The notes beneath the pieces were generated by a model that saw nothing but the letters and a program-made list of their open reading frames with translations, was not told where the DNA came from and did not search any database. From positions 186,001-250,000 of the forward strand of contig NZ_CP082247.1 in assembly GCF_019879105.1 (NCBI RefSeq): 64,000 nt of DNA, given 5' to 3'. The DNA comes from Natrinema sp. SYSU A 869. Lineage in GTDB: Archaea; Halobacteriota; Halobacteria; Halobacteriales; Natrialbaceae. A program made the position numbers and the translations under genes. Each line of letters starts with the position of its first letter. Within the stretch, counting starts at the first letter, position 1. Below are positions 1-9,108 of this stretch, piece by piece.

Positions 1-811
1 CGCGGAACCCGTCCTCGGTGGCCAACTCACCGTTGACATGGACGTTACCGACGCCCCACGACGCGCCGTAGGTGTACACTCGGGGAAACAGCGGTGATCC
101 GGTCCCCGTGATCCCGTGGAGCCAGCCGCCCGACAATACGCCACCGCCTGTCTCGTAGCCGGGAATCGGCGATTGCACGACGTGGTCGTGCTCGAGTTCG
201 TACTCGTTTCCCGCCGGGTCGGTGAACTGCGCGTCGAGATCGACCGAATCAGTCGTATCACCCGGCTCTCCGGGAAGATCGTATGGCTGACGATCCTGGT
301 AAGTGATCTCGAATGAGCCGCTGGTCACTTCGGCGTTGTCGCTGTACAGCGTCGGTTCGGTGAATCTCTCCTGAGCAATCCCGTCCGACTCTTCGTCTTC
401 GATCGGTTCGCGGGCCGCCTCCGGTGCGGCCACGAGCGGCGGCAGGTCCTGGAGAAGTTGCGGAATGGTCTCGTCGAGTGGCTCGGGCATCCCCTTTGCC
501 TGTTCGATCCGCGACTTGAGCAGGTCGCTCCCACGCCGCGGATTCTTGGGCGTTCCGAACACCTGGGGGCTCAGCCGCCGTTCACCCGGGAGCACCCAGT
601 AGAAGGCGTTGCCTGGCTCCTGTCGTACCGTGACGTCGTGGCCCGAATCGGCGCCTCCACCGCCGTCGTCATCCTCGTGTTGGTCGACCGCAGCCGATCC
701 GTTCGATCTCACCCCGACGCGTCCCACGAGCGCCCCGAGCGTCGTAGCGCCGCCGGCCGCTAGTACCGATCGCCGCGCCACGCTGTTAGTCGATTCATTC
801 TTCTTTGTCAT
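1..811 (-). CDS. Tat-exported protein of unknown function (3' end outside window)
   Basis: The reading frame is open from an ATG at 811 to the left edge, so about 270 N-terminal residues are seen and the gene continues outside. The N-terminus carries a twin-arginine motif (VARRSVLAAGG) followed by a short hydrophobic stretch, so export by the Tat pathway is expected. An Asp/Gly-rich linker follows at about residues 45-60. The visible mature part has no motif I recognise; it contains a segment GGGVLSGGWLHGITGTGSP and looks like a folded extracellular domain. Function is unknown. No neighbour shares its operon: the upstream 180 bp is AT-rich and then a small transposable element begins. Confidence 0.7.
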   Translation of the reverse strand, partial: MTKKNESTNSVARRSVLAAGGATTLGALVGRVGVRSNGSAAVDQHEDDDGGGGADSGHDVTVRQEPGNAFYWVLPGERRLSPQVFGTPKNPRRGSDLLKSRIEQAKGMPEPLDETIPQLLQDLPPLVAAPEAAREPIEDEESDGIAQERFTEPTLYSDNAEVTSGSFEITYQDRQPYDLPGEPGDTTDSVDLDAQFTDPAGNEYELEHDHVVQSPIPGYETGGGVLSGGWLHGITGTGSPLFPRVYTYGASWGVGNVHVNGELATEDGFR

Positions 812-991
812 GTGCTACCACATCTACCTCTCAGTGATTGGAAAAAAGAAAGGCGCGAATCGTTGTGGCACAGCAAATACTCATTCCCGTAAGATTTTAA
901 TTAGAGTTTTTGTGTCTCAGCGATCCAAGCCACAATTGGAACGGGTAATATACTCTTATCAGTTTGAACGACAGCGGAATGATGGCCATCG

Positions 992-1351
992 GTGACCTCC
1001 TCACGGGCGTAAACGCCGGGGCTTCCCGTGCCGCAGGGTGGGATATTTGCTGGTTTGCAACCCAGTCGGCATGACGGGCTACTGGCGGGGCCCCACTGCC
1101 GTTACTCCTATCCCGGTATGGGACTCGGAGCTATCCCTCCGAGACACCACAGCGGTTCGAGATGGGTGTCTCGAACTTGCTGGTTCCCGGCGTCCCGATA
1201 TTGCCCGATTAGGTGGGCGGTCATACCGCCTCGGTGTCTGTCACACGACGGAATTCACCCGCTTACATATCCGTACTACCGTCAGAACGTGGCTTGCGGA
1301 GTCAAGTGACGCGATTCACGCCCGCCCTGAAGGGCGGGGATTCTCTCGCTG
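992..1351 (-). mobile_element. Non-autonomous IS200/IS605-type element (360 bp, diverged)
   Basis: Read on the minus strand, this begins directly after TTGAG (1352-1356). Its left-end hairpin has stem CCCGCCC and loop TTCA (about 1319-1337). It ends with a GGCG-TTTA-CGCC hairpin followed by GAGGAGGTCAC at 992. The same plan, a TTGA-type pentanucleotide, a subterminal hairpin, about 300 bp of structured sequence, and a terminal hairpin plus GGAGGTCA, is seen in the two 378-bp elements at 15503 and 62551. No transposase or TnpB frame is present. The interior has several GC-rich inverted repeats, as expected of a transcribed right-end RNA, but this is inference. Confidence 0.6.
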
Positions 1352-1380
1352 CTCAAAGATAGGCACACAGTAGCTCCAGG

Positions 1381-2667
1381 TCAGCTCGTCGGAAGCCGCG
1401 CCACGCCACCGCGGTCGCGGTAAGAAATGTACAGCGCGCCATCAGTCGTCGTCACACCGATCCGAGACTCCGCATCGTACCGCCACCGGCGCCTCCCGGT
1501 AGCAGGGTCGTAGGCGGCGAGATCGTTGTCGCTGGCCGCAAAGAGGATCTCACCGGAACGGCCTAGTGCCTCGACTATCCCGCCGATCGAGATGTCTGTT
1601 GTCGTCTCCCATCGCCGGGTCCCATCGAGGGTGAAGGCGTCTAGCCGGATTAGAATGCCACCGTCGGGGTCGTCGACCGAACTCGCAACGAACACACCTT
1701 GTGAGGTCGCCGTCACCGTCTCGAGTTCGTACCCGACGGCCCGGCGCCACCGTATGGTTCCCCCATCGCGCTCGATGGCAACCAGCTCGTCCGAGCGATC
1801 ATCACGGCGGACACGCACGTAGACGTGCTCGCCGAGCCAGATTGGCGGATCAAAGTGGCTAGTCACGTCGCCGTCCACCGCGGTCCGCCACAGGACGTGC
1901 CCATCGCGGACCCGGCGCATCCGCACGGTAGAATTGCGGACCGTCACGATCCGGTCGCCAGCAGCCACGACGTAGGGGTAGCCATTACGAGGTGGCGACT
2001 CCCACAGCACCTCGCCGGTCGCCGGAGCAAGCGTAACCAGCTTCGTGTCGTCATCCGAGTTCGTGACGGGGAAGATACAGGCCGAGTCACTGAGTGTAGG
2101 GAACGGATACTCTCGACCGGACCGCTGGAAGCGGCGTGTGCCGTCGCGCGCATCGTAGCCGGTGACCACACCGCCGACCGGATTGATGCCGACCAGCAGT
2201 GAGCCGTGTCGACCGAGCCACCCGTTCCGGGCTTGTCCCTCCACGTGCCATAGTCGCTCCCCCGACAGCCCGACCGTGTAGAGCTCACCATCGGTGCTGT
2301 GGACGTGGACTGGGCCGCCCGATGACGGGACAGCCGGTCGTGTCTCGATGGGACCACCGGTTTCGACGGTGAGGATCCGTTCCCCGTCGGCCGTGAACCC
2401 GTGGAGGCGTTTGTCCTGTCCACCGACGACGACGTGTTCGTCGGTCGCGGACGGTGGACCTGCCGCTGTTGCGGTCGAGAAGTCACGCTCCCAAAGGGGT
2501 TGGACGTCGGACAGCACCGACCGCAGGCTGCACCCTGCTAGCGCGAGCGTGCCCGCCGACGCGAGCGAGGCGAGCGCCTGGCGGCGCGACCAGTTCCGGC
2601 TGTCCTGTCGCTCGGTCGCGTGCCGCGGCGGATCGTGCTTGTCGGCAGCGGTGTCGGGATCACGCAT
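1381..2667 (-). CDS. PQQ-like beta-propeller lipoprotein (BamB-like)
   Basis: A 428-residue protein with a twin-arginine motif (SRRQALASLASAG) at about residue 28 and a lipobox ending in LAGC. It is predicted to be a Tat-exported, lipid-anchored surface protein. The rest is a series of WD/PQQ-type repeats (for example LWERDFSTATAAGPP, ATGEVLWESP, DGHVLWRTAV, ATGRRRWRYD) typical of seven- or eight-bladed quinoprotein-like propellers. Such haloarchaeal proteins are usually not enzymes and have no proven role. Its ATG overlaps the stop of the upstream propeller gene by 8 bp, so the two are probably co-translated. Confidence 0.8.
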   Translation of the reverse strand: MRDPDTAADKHDPPRHATERQDSRNWSRRQALASLASAGTLALAGCSLRSVLSDVQPLWERDFSTATAAGPPSATDEHVVVGGQDKRLHGFTADGERILTVETGGPIETRPAVPSSGGPVHVHSTDGELYTVGLSGERLWHVEGQARNGWLGRHGSLLVGINPVGGVVTGYDARDGTRRFQRSGREYPFPTLSDSACIFPVTNSDDDTKLVTLAPATGEVLWESPPRNGYPYVVAAGDRIVTVRNSTVRMRRVRDGHVLWRTAVDGDVTSHFDPPIWLGEHVYVRVRRDDRSDELVAIERDGGTIRWRRAVGYELETVTATSQGVFVASSVDDPDGGILIRLDAFTLDGTRRWETTTDISIGGIVEALGRSGEILFAASDNDLAAYDPATGRRRWRYDAESRIGVTTTDGALYISYRDRGGVARLPTS

Positions 2668-3832
2668 CGGTGATCGCCTCCGGAGCGACCCGTGTCAGAC
2701 CGTCCGTTTGTCCCAGATAGACCGTCTCACCGGCCGCCTGTGCCCATTCGATGCTGCTGCCCTCGAACGACTTGCCATCGAATCGGACTTCACGGATGCG
2801 TGTGCCGTCCCGCTCGTGAACATAGAGTACAGTCGGGCTGAACGGGATGGTGCCGCTCGAGCCACGGATGCGGTGCGTCCCGCCGACCAGCGTCACCAAG
2901 CGGTCGCCGACCTGCATCGGCCCGTGAGTCACGGCGTTCCCGAGGTCATCGCTCCACAACTGCTGGCTCGAGGCCGGGTCGAACGCCCGGAGGGTGTAGT
3001 CCGCGCCGCCGACGTACACCCGATCGTCGGTCACCAACGGCCGTGTGAATACGGTGTTGGCCAGCGAGCCGCGCCAGGCGACTGTGCCGGTCGCGGTCTC
3101 CAGCGCCAGCAGCTCCTCGGTGGCGGCGCCGAGGTATGCGGTCCCGTCAGTAGCCCCAACGGCCGACAGCGGAGCGCCAATATCCCGCGTCCATCCGACT
3201 GCGCCGGTCCGGTCGAGGTAAAGCACACGACCGTCGACCAGGGGCGCAACCACACCATCGGACGTCGCGCCAGGAGCGCCTGACAGCGATGCGGACAGGG
3301 AATGGGTGAACAGCGTCTCACCGTCCGCCCGGGCGACACCGACCAGTCGGTCGGGCACGTCATCTTCGGTGCCTGAGATTGGGACCACGATGCGATCACC
3401 GAGCGGGATGGGGGCGAATTCGACGACCCCAGGGTCGGCCGCGTCGATCGGTGCGAGTTGGCGCTGCCAGACGGGCTCACCCGTGGCTGCGTCGACAGCG
3501 ACCATCGTTTCGGCCTTCGAGATAGCGTAGGCTCGCCCATCACCGACGCCGAGAGGCGACTTCTCGCCCTTCGCGACCGTCACGGTCCAGGTGCTCTCAC
3601 CGGTCTGGGCGTCTAGACCGGCGACGATCGGCCGATCGCGGAATGGGCTGTGCGAGCCAGCCAAGAGCTGCCCGGCTGCGGTCATGGCGACAGACGACGG
3701 ATCACGGTAACCCGTCTGCCATGACCGTTGGATGGGGAATGATTCTCTATCGAGGAGACCAGCGCAACCCGCGACGCTGCCAACGAAGCCGGCGACTGCG
3801 CCGAGGGCCGCACGGCGTGTCATGGAGGGCAT
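2660..3832 (-). CDS. PQQ-like beta-propeller lipoprotein, paralog of the downstream gene
   Basis: A 390-residue protein. The N-terminus has a Tat motif (MTRRAALGAVAGF) and a lipobox ending in VAGC, so it should be lipid-anchored outside the membrane. Repeats such as DAQTGESTWTV, DAATGEPVWQRQ, ETATGTVAWRG and DPASSQQLWSDD mark propeller blades. A start at the second Met (MTRR, three codons in) is equally possible. It is the first gene of a two-gene unit with the 428-residue propeller gene, overlapping by 8 bp. The two paralogs probably arose by duplication; ligand and role are unknown. Confidence 0.8.
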   Translation of the reverse strand: MPSMTRRAALGAVAGFVGSVAGCAGLLDRESFPIQRSWQTGYRDPSSVAMTAAGQLLAGSHSPFRDRPIVAGLDAQTGESTWTVTVAKGEKSPLGVGDGRAYAISKAETMVAVDAATGEPVWQRQLAPIDAADPGVVEFAPIPLGDRIVVPISGTEDDVPDRLVGVARADGETLFTHSLSASLSGAPGATSDGVVAPLVDGRVLYLDRTGAVGWTRDIGAPLSAVGATDGTAYLGAATEELLALETATGTVAWRGSLANTVFTRPLVTDDRVYVGGADYTLRAFDPASSQQLWSDDLGNAVTHGPMQVGDRLVTLVGGTHRIRGSSGTIPFSPTVLYVHERDGTRIREVRFDGKSFEGSSIEWAQAAGETVYLGQTDGLTRVAPEAITDA

Positions 3833-4050
3833 TTGTTCACCGTTGCGACGGCGGTGGTATCAGTCTTGATCTTTGGGCGACAAATGGTGCAGGAGCCATA
3901 ACAGCACTCTCTACTTGCCCGTGCTCGCACCGTCGTGAGCATCCTATCGGGTAGTGTGAGGAGCGCAGTGGTGGTCGCAGGATGCCGAGCGGCCGAGGGC
4001 TTTCAACTGAAGCTGTAGCGCGGAGTCCCCTTCCTCAAGGAACAAATCTG

Positions 4051-4517
4051 TTAGCGATCGCTCGAGCGAAGATCCTTGATGAACCGGAACCCGTTCACGA
4101 ACGTCACCGAGTCACCGTAGCCCTCACTGGCGAGTACCGTTTCAGCCCCTTCGCCGGCCGCGATATCGGTCGAGTAGATGTATACTTCAGTCGCCGTCCC
4201 CGCACTGAGATGCTGGGCAGCTAACGCTGCAAGCGCGGCGTCCGCCCGCTCGACCTCGTCAGCGGGCCGGTCGTCGACGTTCGCGATGTACCGCTGGATG
4301 CCGCCCATCGCCCGCGAGACGATGGGCTCCGAAAACTCGAGCGGTGCCGCGACTGTCACCCATCCCTCGTCGATCGCGGCGTCGACGGGCGGTGCCTCGA
4401 CGTCGGGGTCGTCGACGGTCAACTCCTCGTACACCTGCTCCGGCAGGACGAAGGTCACGTCGTTCCGGCAGGCGAATCGACGAACAGGCCGGTGTCGGCG
4501 ATGTGGAGCGCGCTCAC
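4051..4517 (-). pseudogene. PIN-domain (VapC-like) toxin, frameshifted
   Basis: The 3' part encodes RNDVTFVLPEQVYEELTV, acidic and helical stretches, and ends IYSTDIAAGEGAETVL, which fits haloarchaeal PIN ribonucleases. The proper N-terminus, starting with GTG at 4517 (SALHIADTGLFV, with the first catalytic Asp), lies in another frame and runs into a stop. Frame is lost around 4475-4490, apparently with loss of a short segment. The GTG overlaps the stop of the antitoxin-like gene (GTGA), the usual arrangement of such pairs. A frame opening at 4557 exists but gives an unlikely N-terminus. Probably inactive. Confidence 0.55.
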
Positions 4518-4777
4518 GCGTCGTCAGCTGCGTCGCCGTCGATGTCCAACTCGTCAAGCGACGCTCCCGACGCCTCGATGTCGTAGTGCTCGTGGACGAC
4601 GGGCCGGAGCGCTTGGAGGACGATCTCGGCGGCCAGCGGCGAGATATCGAGGTCTTCGGCCATCAGCCGGTGGGTCACCTCGCCCCGTTCGCGGGCGACC
4701 GCGTAGGTGAGCGCCGTCGCGAGGCCGGCGACGCCGTGGCGATCGATGTAGGTGTCGATGTCGCCGTTGGTCTCGCG
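4514..4777 (-). CDS. Antitoxin-like partner of the PIN gene (start uncertain)
   Basis: From RETNGDIDTYIDRHGVAG onward this is a compact, acidic haloarchaeal protein of about 88 residues that sits directly upstream of the PIN gene and overlaps it by 4 bp. That position suggests it is the cognate antitoxin. A canonical start codon is missing at the expected N-terminus. The frame stays open to an ATG at 4942, but that extension (MERRDCSACLLG...) is basic and cysteine-rich and reads like non-coding DNA. The start region therefore seems to have been rearranged, and the pair is likely decaying together. Confidence 0.45.
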   Translation of the reverse strand, partial: RETNGDIDTYIDRHGVAGLATALTYAVARERGEVTHRLMAEDLDISPLAAEIVLQALRPVVHEHYDIEASGASLDELDIDGDAADDA

Positions 4778-4842
4778 ACGGCCTCTCAGTCGTCGACGAG
4801 CGCGTGAGAGTTTACGTCGATAGAGCCCAAGTTTGAGTAGCC

Positions 4843-4947
4843 CATGAGTCTGGACAAAGCGGTTGAAGAAGCTCTCGCAACGTACGGGATGTCGCGGAGT
4901 AAGGAGGCCGAGGAGACAGGCCGAACAGTCGCGACGTTCCAAGACTA
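4843..4947 (+). CDS. Possible 34-residue protein
   Basis: A short frame starting MSLDKAVEEALATYG, with a helical, acidic composition typical of haloarchaeal coding DNA. It lies opposite the doubtful 5' extension of the antitoxin-like gene. It could be a fragment of a larger gene cut at the rearrangement that removed the antitoxin start. No family recognised. Confidence 0.2.
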
Positions 4948-4969
4948 GCGCACGCTACGTCCTACGAGA

Positions 4970-5671
4970 CTAGCCATTACCTCGCTCGAGTTCAGTACGT
5001 TGTGTCTGCAGAAAGTCGATCAGCGAATCCACGTCATCGACCGGCACCTTTCCCTGTTGGAACACACCCTTGAACGAGTCTGCGAACCCCTCATTCTCAA
5101 GCTGTCCCAGAACACCCTCGATCTGTGTAGCGAGGGCATCCGAACTCCCTCTGTGGATGTGTCGGTTAATTCGGTCGAATTCCGCATTCGAACCCACTAC
5201 CACGAGGTCGCGTGCATCTGCTAGCCGTCCGCTATGGAGCTTGAGAGCGAACAGGAGGGCAGGCTCCGGAATCCTCGCAGCTAGATCTTCCGCCACGTCG
5301 AGTGATTCGACGAGACTGTGCTCTTCGAGGTAGCGGTACGACCACTCGGCGTCAGTCTGTCGGCAGCGCAACGCACCAACCAGTGCATCGAACTCAACGG
5401 TGTTCTCACCGACTGGTTTCTCGTACCGGACAATCCGCCCCTCGTAGATGTTCGCCACCTCATTATCGAACTCCTTGGTGTAGCCGGCGTTGGTGAGAAG
5501 AGCGTCGTATTCATCGAGCGATGTCTCTGGGAGAACCATATCGACATCGGTGGTGAACCGCGCTTGGAAGGCAGATACTGCCCAGCCGCCGACGAGCACG
5601 TATGGCAGGCCGGCATCCTGTATTGCACGATGTGTATCAATCAGTTCTGTTTGGCGTTCGGGAAGACTCAT
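4970..5671 (-). CDS. Nucleotidyltransferase, AbiEii-like toxin candidate
   Basis: A 233-residue protein with the nucleotidyltransferase core near residues 26-45 (LVGGWAVSAF followed by TTDVDMVLP, with the two acidic residues expected for metal binding). The C-terminal half is helical. Proteins of this type act as the toxin of type IV-like AbiE systems, modifying tRNA or other targets with nucleotides, or as minimal nucleotidyltransferases; the substrate cannot be told from sequence. The gene follows a helix-turn-helix gene by 14 bp on the same strand, the normal AbiEi-AbiEii order, so the two are probably one operon. Confidence 0.7.
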   Translation of the reverse strand: MSLPERQTELIDTHRAIQDAGLPYVLVGGWAVSAFQARFTTDVDMVLPETSLDEYDALLTNAGYTKEFDNEVANIYEGRIVRYEKPVGENTVEFDALVGALRCRQTDAEWSYRYLEEHSLVESLDVAEDLAARIPEPALLFALKLHSGRLADARDLVVVGSNAEFDRINRHIHRGSSDALATQIEGVLGQLENEGFADSFKGVFQQGKVPVDDVDSLIDFLQTQRTELERGNG

Positions 5672-5685
5672 GATTGAATCGTTTT

Positions 5686-6369
5686 TCAGTCCGCAGTCAT
5701 CCGGTCGTGGTGGCTCGCGTCGATATCCATGTCGTACTCCTCGGTAATGATCTCCAACGCTGGTTCGTAGGCTGGTCGATTGTCCATCATCTGCTCGACC
5801 GTCTCATCCAATGGGATAACCGGATTACCGTCGATCCACTCTGTGTCAATACCACCTGCTGTGGGGAACAAGACATAGTAGATATCTCCCTCGACGTTGC
5901 TGGCATCGGGGCGTTCGTCGATCGCGGTGTCGATCCCGTATTGTTCGAAGAATGCGATCCAGCGGTCGACGTCTTGGTCGTGAACGTCGATGAACACGGG
6001 ATAGTCGTCGTGGCTGCGCGCGATCTGATAGCCGCCGTGTGTCCAGACGTAGGCCGCATCAATCTCCGTGTACGCGAACTCCATCCCCGCAAAGTGAGGA
6101 ATGATATAGGCGTCCTCCTGCGAGATGCAGTCGCGACGGTACAATGCACCCATCATTTCATCATAGTGGCGGCGCATCTCGTAGTCGACGATGTGAATTC
6201 CATCATCAGTATTTGCGATAATTCCTGCATCGGTCAACCGCTCGATCCAGTCATATATCCACGAGTACGAAATATCGACCTTCTCCGCAATTCGATTGAT
6301 GGAATCCCCACGCTGTGCTGCCAAGACGATTTTCGCAGCAGTGGAATCCATGAACTCAGTCATCGACAT
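5686..6369 (-). CDS. Helix-turn-helix protein, antitoxin-like partner of the nucleotidyltransferase
   Basis: A 227-residue protein. Residues 10-55 form a winged-helix DNA-binding domain (AAKIVLAAQRGDSINRIAEK, then SYSWIYDWIERLTDAGII). The rest is an acidic alpha/beta domain with aromatic segments and no catalytic motif. It is the upstream gene of a pair with the nucleotidyltransferase 14 bp downstream. By analogy with AbiEi it probably represses the operon and neutralises the partner. The start is either ATG at 6369 or the Met two codons later. Confidence 0.65.
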   Translation of the reverse strand: MSMTEFMDSTAAKIVLAAQRGDSINRIAEKVDISYSWIYDWIERLTDAGIIANTDDGIHIVDYEMRRHYDEMMGALYRRDCISQEDAYIIPHFAGMEFAYTEIDAAYVWTHGGYQIARSHDDYPVFIDVHDQDVDRWIAFFEQYGIDTAIDERPDASNVEGDIYYVLFPTAGGIDTEWIDGNPVIPLDETVEQMMDNRPAYEPALEIITEEYDMDIDASHHDRMTAD

Positions 6370-6633
6370 GATGCGATCCTAGTTATCTCTATCGAGATAG
6401 TCCTACAAAAGCGCTCTGCATGTAATCAGCTAGACCCAAGTACCGAAATTCTTCGAGAAGCGTTACAGTCGCAGGAAGTATAGGTCCGTCCCGTGTGGGG
6501 ACGATCCATCCGTTTACGGCGCTGATTGGGTTTGGCGTCGTTTTGGGTCCGCACGTCGCCTTCGCTGGCGGTGCTGCGGTCCTCGCGTACGCCGCAAGAC
6601 GGGGCGAAATGAGACCACGAGCCACCTGAGATA

Positions 6634-6910
6634 ATGCGTGGCTTTCTCCATTGCTACTGCCACAGCATCTCCAGCATTTGTCCCGTCGAACAGGAGTTTC
6701 GGAACACGTTCATCTGGCTCGGCTGTGGGTTCGATCGACTGCCGTCCAGAGACGCGGTCGATCGGTTCCTCACCGGCTTTGAACACATCGTTGACGAAGT
6801 CTTCGACCGACTCGTTGAGCAGGCCGCGATGGGCGGCCTGCTTGACTGGCAGCAAAGATCGGATACGGCTCACAGGGATGGGCTCCGCTATGGAGCCCAT
6901 CCCGTTGCCT
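6634..6910 (+). pseudogene. Fragment of an IS4-type (ISH8-like) transposase
   Basis: The plus-strand frame reads EQEFRNTFIWLGCGFDRLP, then SRDAVDRFLTGFEHIVDEVF and DRLVEQAAMGGLL. As I remember the family, this is the segment preceding the first catalytic Asp in haloarchaeal IS4 transposases. Similarity stops at about 6850; the DDE residues are absent. No terminal repeats could be assigned. A dead remnant. Confidence 0.4.
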
Positions 6911-7088
6911 CTGCTGTCACGACTGGTTGGTGGAGTCTGTGAACGCAGACGATTTCACAAAGAAGAGCTCTTTCTCGGCTGCTTCAGCTTGAACAATAGA
7001 TCAAAATTCATTAGTATACGACGCTGGATGAGATCGTGGAGGAGATTGGACTGGGACAGTATAGTGACGATTCCGGCGACAGTGAGGC

Positions 7089-7311
7089 ATGGTGAACGGT
7101 TTGACGACGGATAAGGACATTATGGCGAAGCTGCGGGACGTTGCCACGCACCTCGAGTCTGCCGTTCGTGGAGCGAGTAGAGTCGGCGTCCGATCAGGAT
7201 GTGGCGGACAAGAAAGAGGTGTTAAAGCGGATTCGGAAGGCACAGTCCGCGATCGGAGGAAAGATCTTGCGGAGAAAGGGACGGCAGCGGACAGAGAGGA
7301 GTGAGTGGTGA
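7089..7311 (+). pseudogene. Frameshifted short gene, unknown family
   Basis: The frame begins MVNGLTTDKDIMAKLRDVAT and continues HLESAV. After a one-base shift near 7165 it continues convincingly as VERVESASDQDVADKKEVL and RKAQSAIGGKILRR to a TGA at 7309-7311. Composition in both pieces is typical of coding DNA, while the unshifted frame is not. It resembles a small helical, basic-tailed protein; no function assigned. Confidence 0.35.
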
Positions 7312-7556
7312 ACGGATACCCACCTCTCCCACACCACCGTTTCCTGAGCTCTTCTCCGACAGCCTACTCCACAGCTATCACATGACGGCTCACTGTTGAG
7401 CGCGCCTCGTGCCTCACGGCGCCAATAAACTCGCTGGTGGGAGCACAGTCAAGTCGAAGACACTGCGTGATGCGTACTGGAGTCAGAGATCTATATTCAA
7501 CAACAGGCTGGAGTACTGACGACTGCTGATTACTTTTCGCCGATCCGTTGACCTGT

Positions 7557-7994
7557 TCACAGTTGCCACGTTGGCTTTACTCTGAACGTGTCGGGATTCT
7601 CAACGGGAGCAGCATGGCTCCGACTCGTCGTCAGTGACGCGGGTCGTGCGAGCCGGTTGATCAGTTCATCACGCACGTCCTGCCGAGACATCGTCTGCTC
7701 GTGCCAGCCGAGCCGTTCGTCATAATGGCACTTCCTGAATAGCTGTCCGGTCGTCTCGGCGGCGATGTACCGCGTCAGTTTAATTCCCCAGACGTTCGAC
7801 GACCGATACTCGGCACCGACATCTGCATGTGTGAGTTCGACAAGAACACACTCGATGAATGAGATGAGTGACTCCCGACTTCGGTCGTTCGGGACTCGCG
7901 ACTTGAGGTCACACCAGGGTGGGAAAGAGGTCTGTCGATGAGTTGGTGTTCGATCAATACCACGGTCTCGTGGGTGCTGTCGCTCAGAATTCAT
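7557..7994 (-). CDS. Hypothetical protein with conserved plasmid-type leader
   Basis: A 145-residue protein I do not recognise. The central part (SLISFIECVLVELTHADVG, then SSNVWGIKLTRYIAAETTG) looks like a folded alpha/beta domain, flanked by basic, low-complexity ends. The main reason to call it a gene is the leader at 8020-8048, shared with three other minus-strand plasmid genes in this window. It is preceded by the winged-helix regulator gene, but the 154-bp gap argues against an operon. Confidence 0.5.
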   Translation of the reverse strand: MNSERQHPRDRGIDRTPTHRQTSFPPWCDLKSRVPNDRSRESLISFIECVLVELTHADVGAEYRSSNVWGIKLTRYIAAETTGQLFRKCHYDERLGWHEQTMSRQDVRDELINRLARPASLTTSRSHAAPVENPDTFRVKPTWQL

Positions 7995-8019
7995 ACGCTC
8001 TCTCAGGACAGTTCAACTG

Positions 8020-8048
8020 CCCCGCACCCTTGTCAGGGGTGATAAATA
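8020..8048 (-). promoter_or_regulatory. Shared leader motif, copy A
   Basis: On the minus strand it reads TTTATCACCCC, a short spacer, then AAGGGTGCGGGGC, ending 24-26 nt before the ATG at 7994. The same pattern lies before the genes at 13231, 20554 and 23421. The C-run and G-run can pair as a hairpin, so it could be an RNA leader element or a DNA operator. Confidence 0.5.
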
Positions 8049-8147
8049 TGACATCACGGTTGCGACGTTATTAGGAGATGTAGCACGATTCCTTCATTCC
8101 AAGATACTCGCGGTAAGTACAGGTCAAGCAATTATCGAACTCATTCC

Positions 8148-8987
8148 TCACAGCGAATATTGGTGGTCAGCTTTCAAACGGAAGATTTCAAGGAGTTCGT
8201 CACTCTGGTAATCGAGATGATCTAATCGAGGACCGAGCAGTTCACGGGTCAGGACAACCAAGGGATTGGTCGTTCCTTCACCAATCATTGCAATCTCCGT
8301 TTTCGTCCCATCAGTATCTTCGTCCCACAGACCAACGACGACCTTTGTCCGATCAGCGACAATCAGCCGACTTACCTTGGGATAACTCGACTGTTCATAC
8401 ATCCAGTCCATCTGGGGGTCCCATATCGTCGCTTCTGGAAGATGATCTCGGAAGAACTCCCGAGCCTCTCGGCCTTTCATCCCGGCATAGAGTTCAACTC
8501 CCCGCTTAATAGCGCTCTCCGCATGGGGGAGACAACTCTCGTCAAGTAGTTCGTCGGAGGTGTAAATCAGAAACAGTTCGTCATCGGCTCTATCAGCCAA
8601 CTCCCGGCAGTAGTCGTACACCTCTTCGCACCCCTCAAGTCGTCTAACGGTGCTTTCGTCCGTTCTGTGACCTGGTCTGAACCGAGAGAGCAGGTCGTCG
8701 AGTACGTCTATATCCATCCACTCAGCATCACTTGTTAAGTAGTTCTCGCTGGTGACGATGTTTTCATCTCGGTCATACTTGATCAGCCCAGCTTCGTCAA
8801 GTCGAGGCAGATAGTTGTGATGGAGCGAGATAACCATCTGCTCACTATTCCCTTCGTCCTCTGAAACGAGTTGTTCAGCAATCTCGGTCACAGAAAGTCC
8901 GTAGGAAGCATCAGTGAGAACGGTCAAAACCGCCCGATTAGTGGCATCTGTAAGTAGTCGAATGAGTTCTTCGTCCTGCGAATCCAT
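8148..8987 (-). CDS. Winged-helix transcriptional regulator with C-terminal effector domain
   Basis: A 279-residue protein. Residues 1-90 form a haloarchaeal winged helix (ELIRLLTDATNRAVLTVLTD, then LSVTEIAEQLV and LPRLDEAGLIKYD). The remainder resembles the PLD-like effector half of TrmB-family regulators (DDELFLIYTSDELLDE, AESAIKRGVELYAGM, VADRTKVVVGLWDED) but lacks catalytic HKD motifs. It is likely a cytoplasmic DNA-binding sensor of an unknown signal. It is transcribed alone; another TrmB-type regulator lies 120 bp upstream on the same strand. Confidence 0.65.
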   Translation of the reverse strand: MDSQDEELIRLLTDATNRAVLTVLTDASYGLSVTEIAEQLVSEDEGNSEQMVISLHHNYLPRLDEAGLIKYDRDENIVTSENYLTSDAEWMDIDVLDDLLSRFRPGHRTDESTVRRLEGCEEVYDYCRELADRADDELFLIYTSDELLDESCLPHAESAIKRGVELYAGMKGREAREFFRDHLPEATIWDPQMDWMYEQSSYPKVSRLIVADRTKVVVGLWDEDTDGTKTEIAMIGEGTTNPLVVLTRELLGPRLDHLDYQSDELLEIFRLKADHQYSL

Positions 8988-9108
8988 TACCAGCGAATAC
9001 TTCTGCTTGGTAATAAAGAGATGGTCTCATTTCTCACACACAATTATTGAATTTTGATTTGACAATTTTCGTTGAAGGTTACATCTCCCTAACAATCAAT
9101 AAGCATGC

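Noticed and set aside
2294-3283. 329-residue plus-strand frame
   Set aside because: Spans two propeller genes on the opposite strand; non-typical composition.
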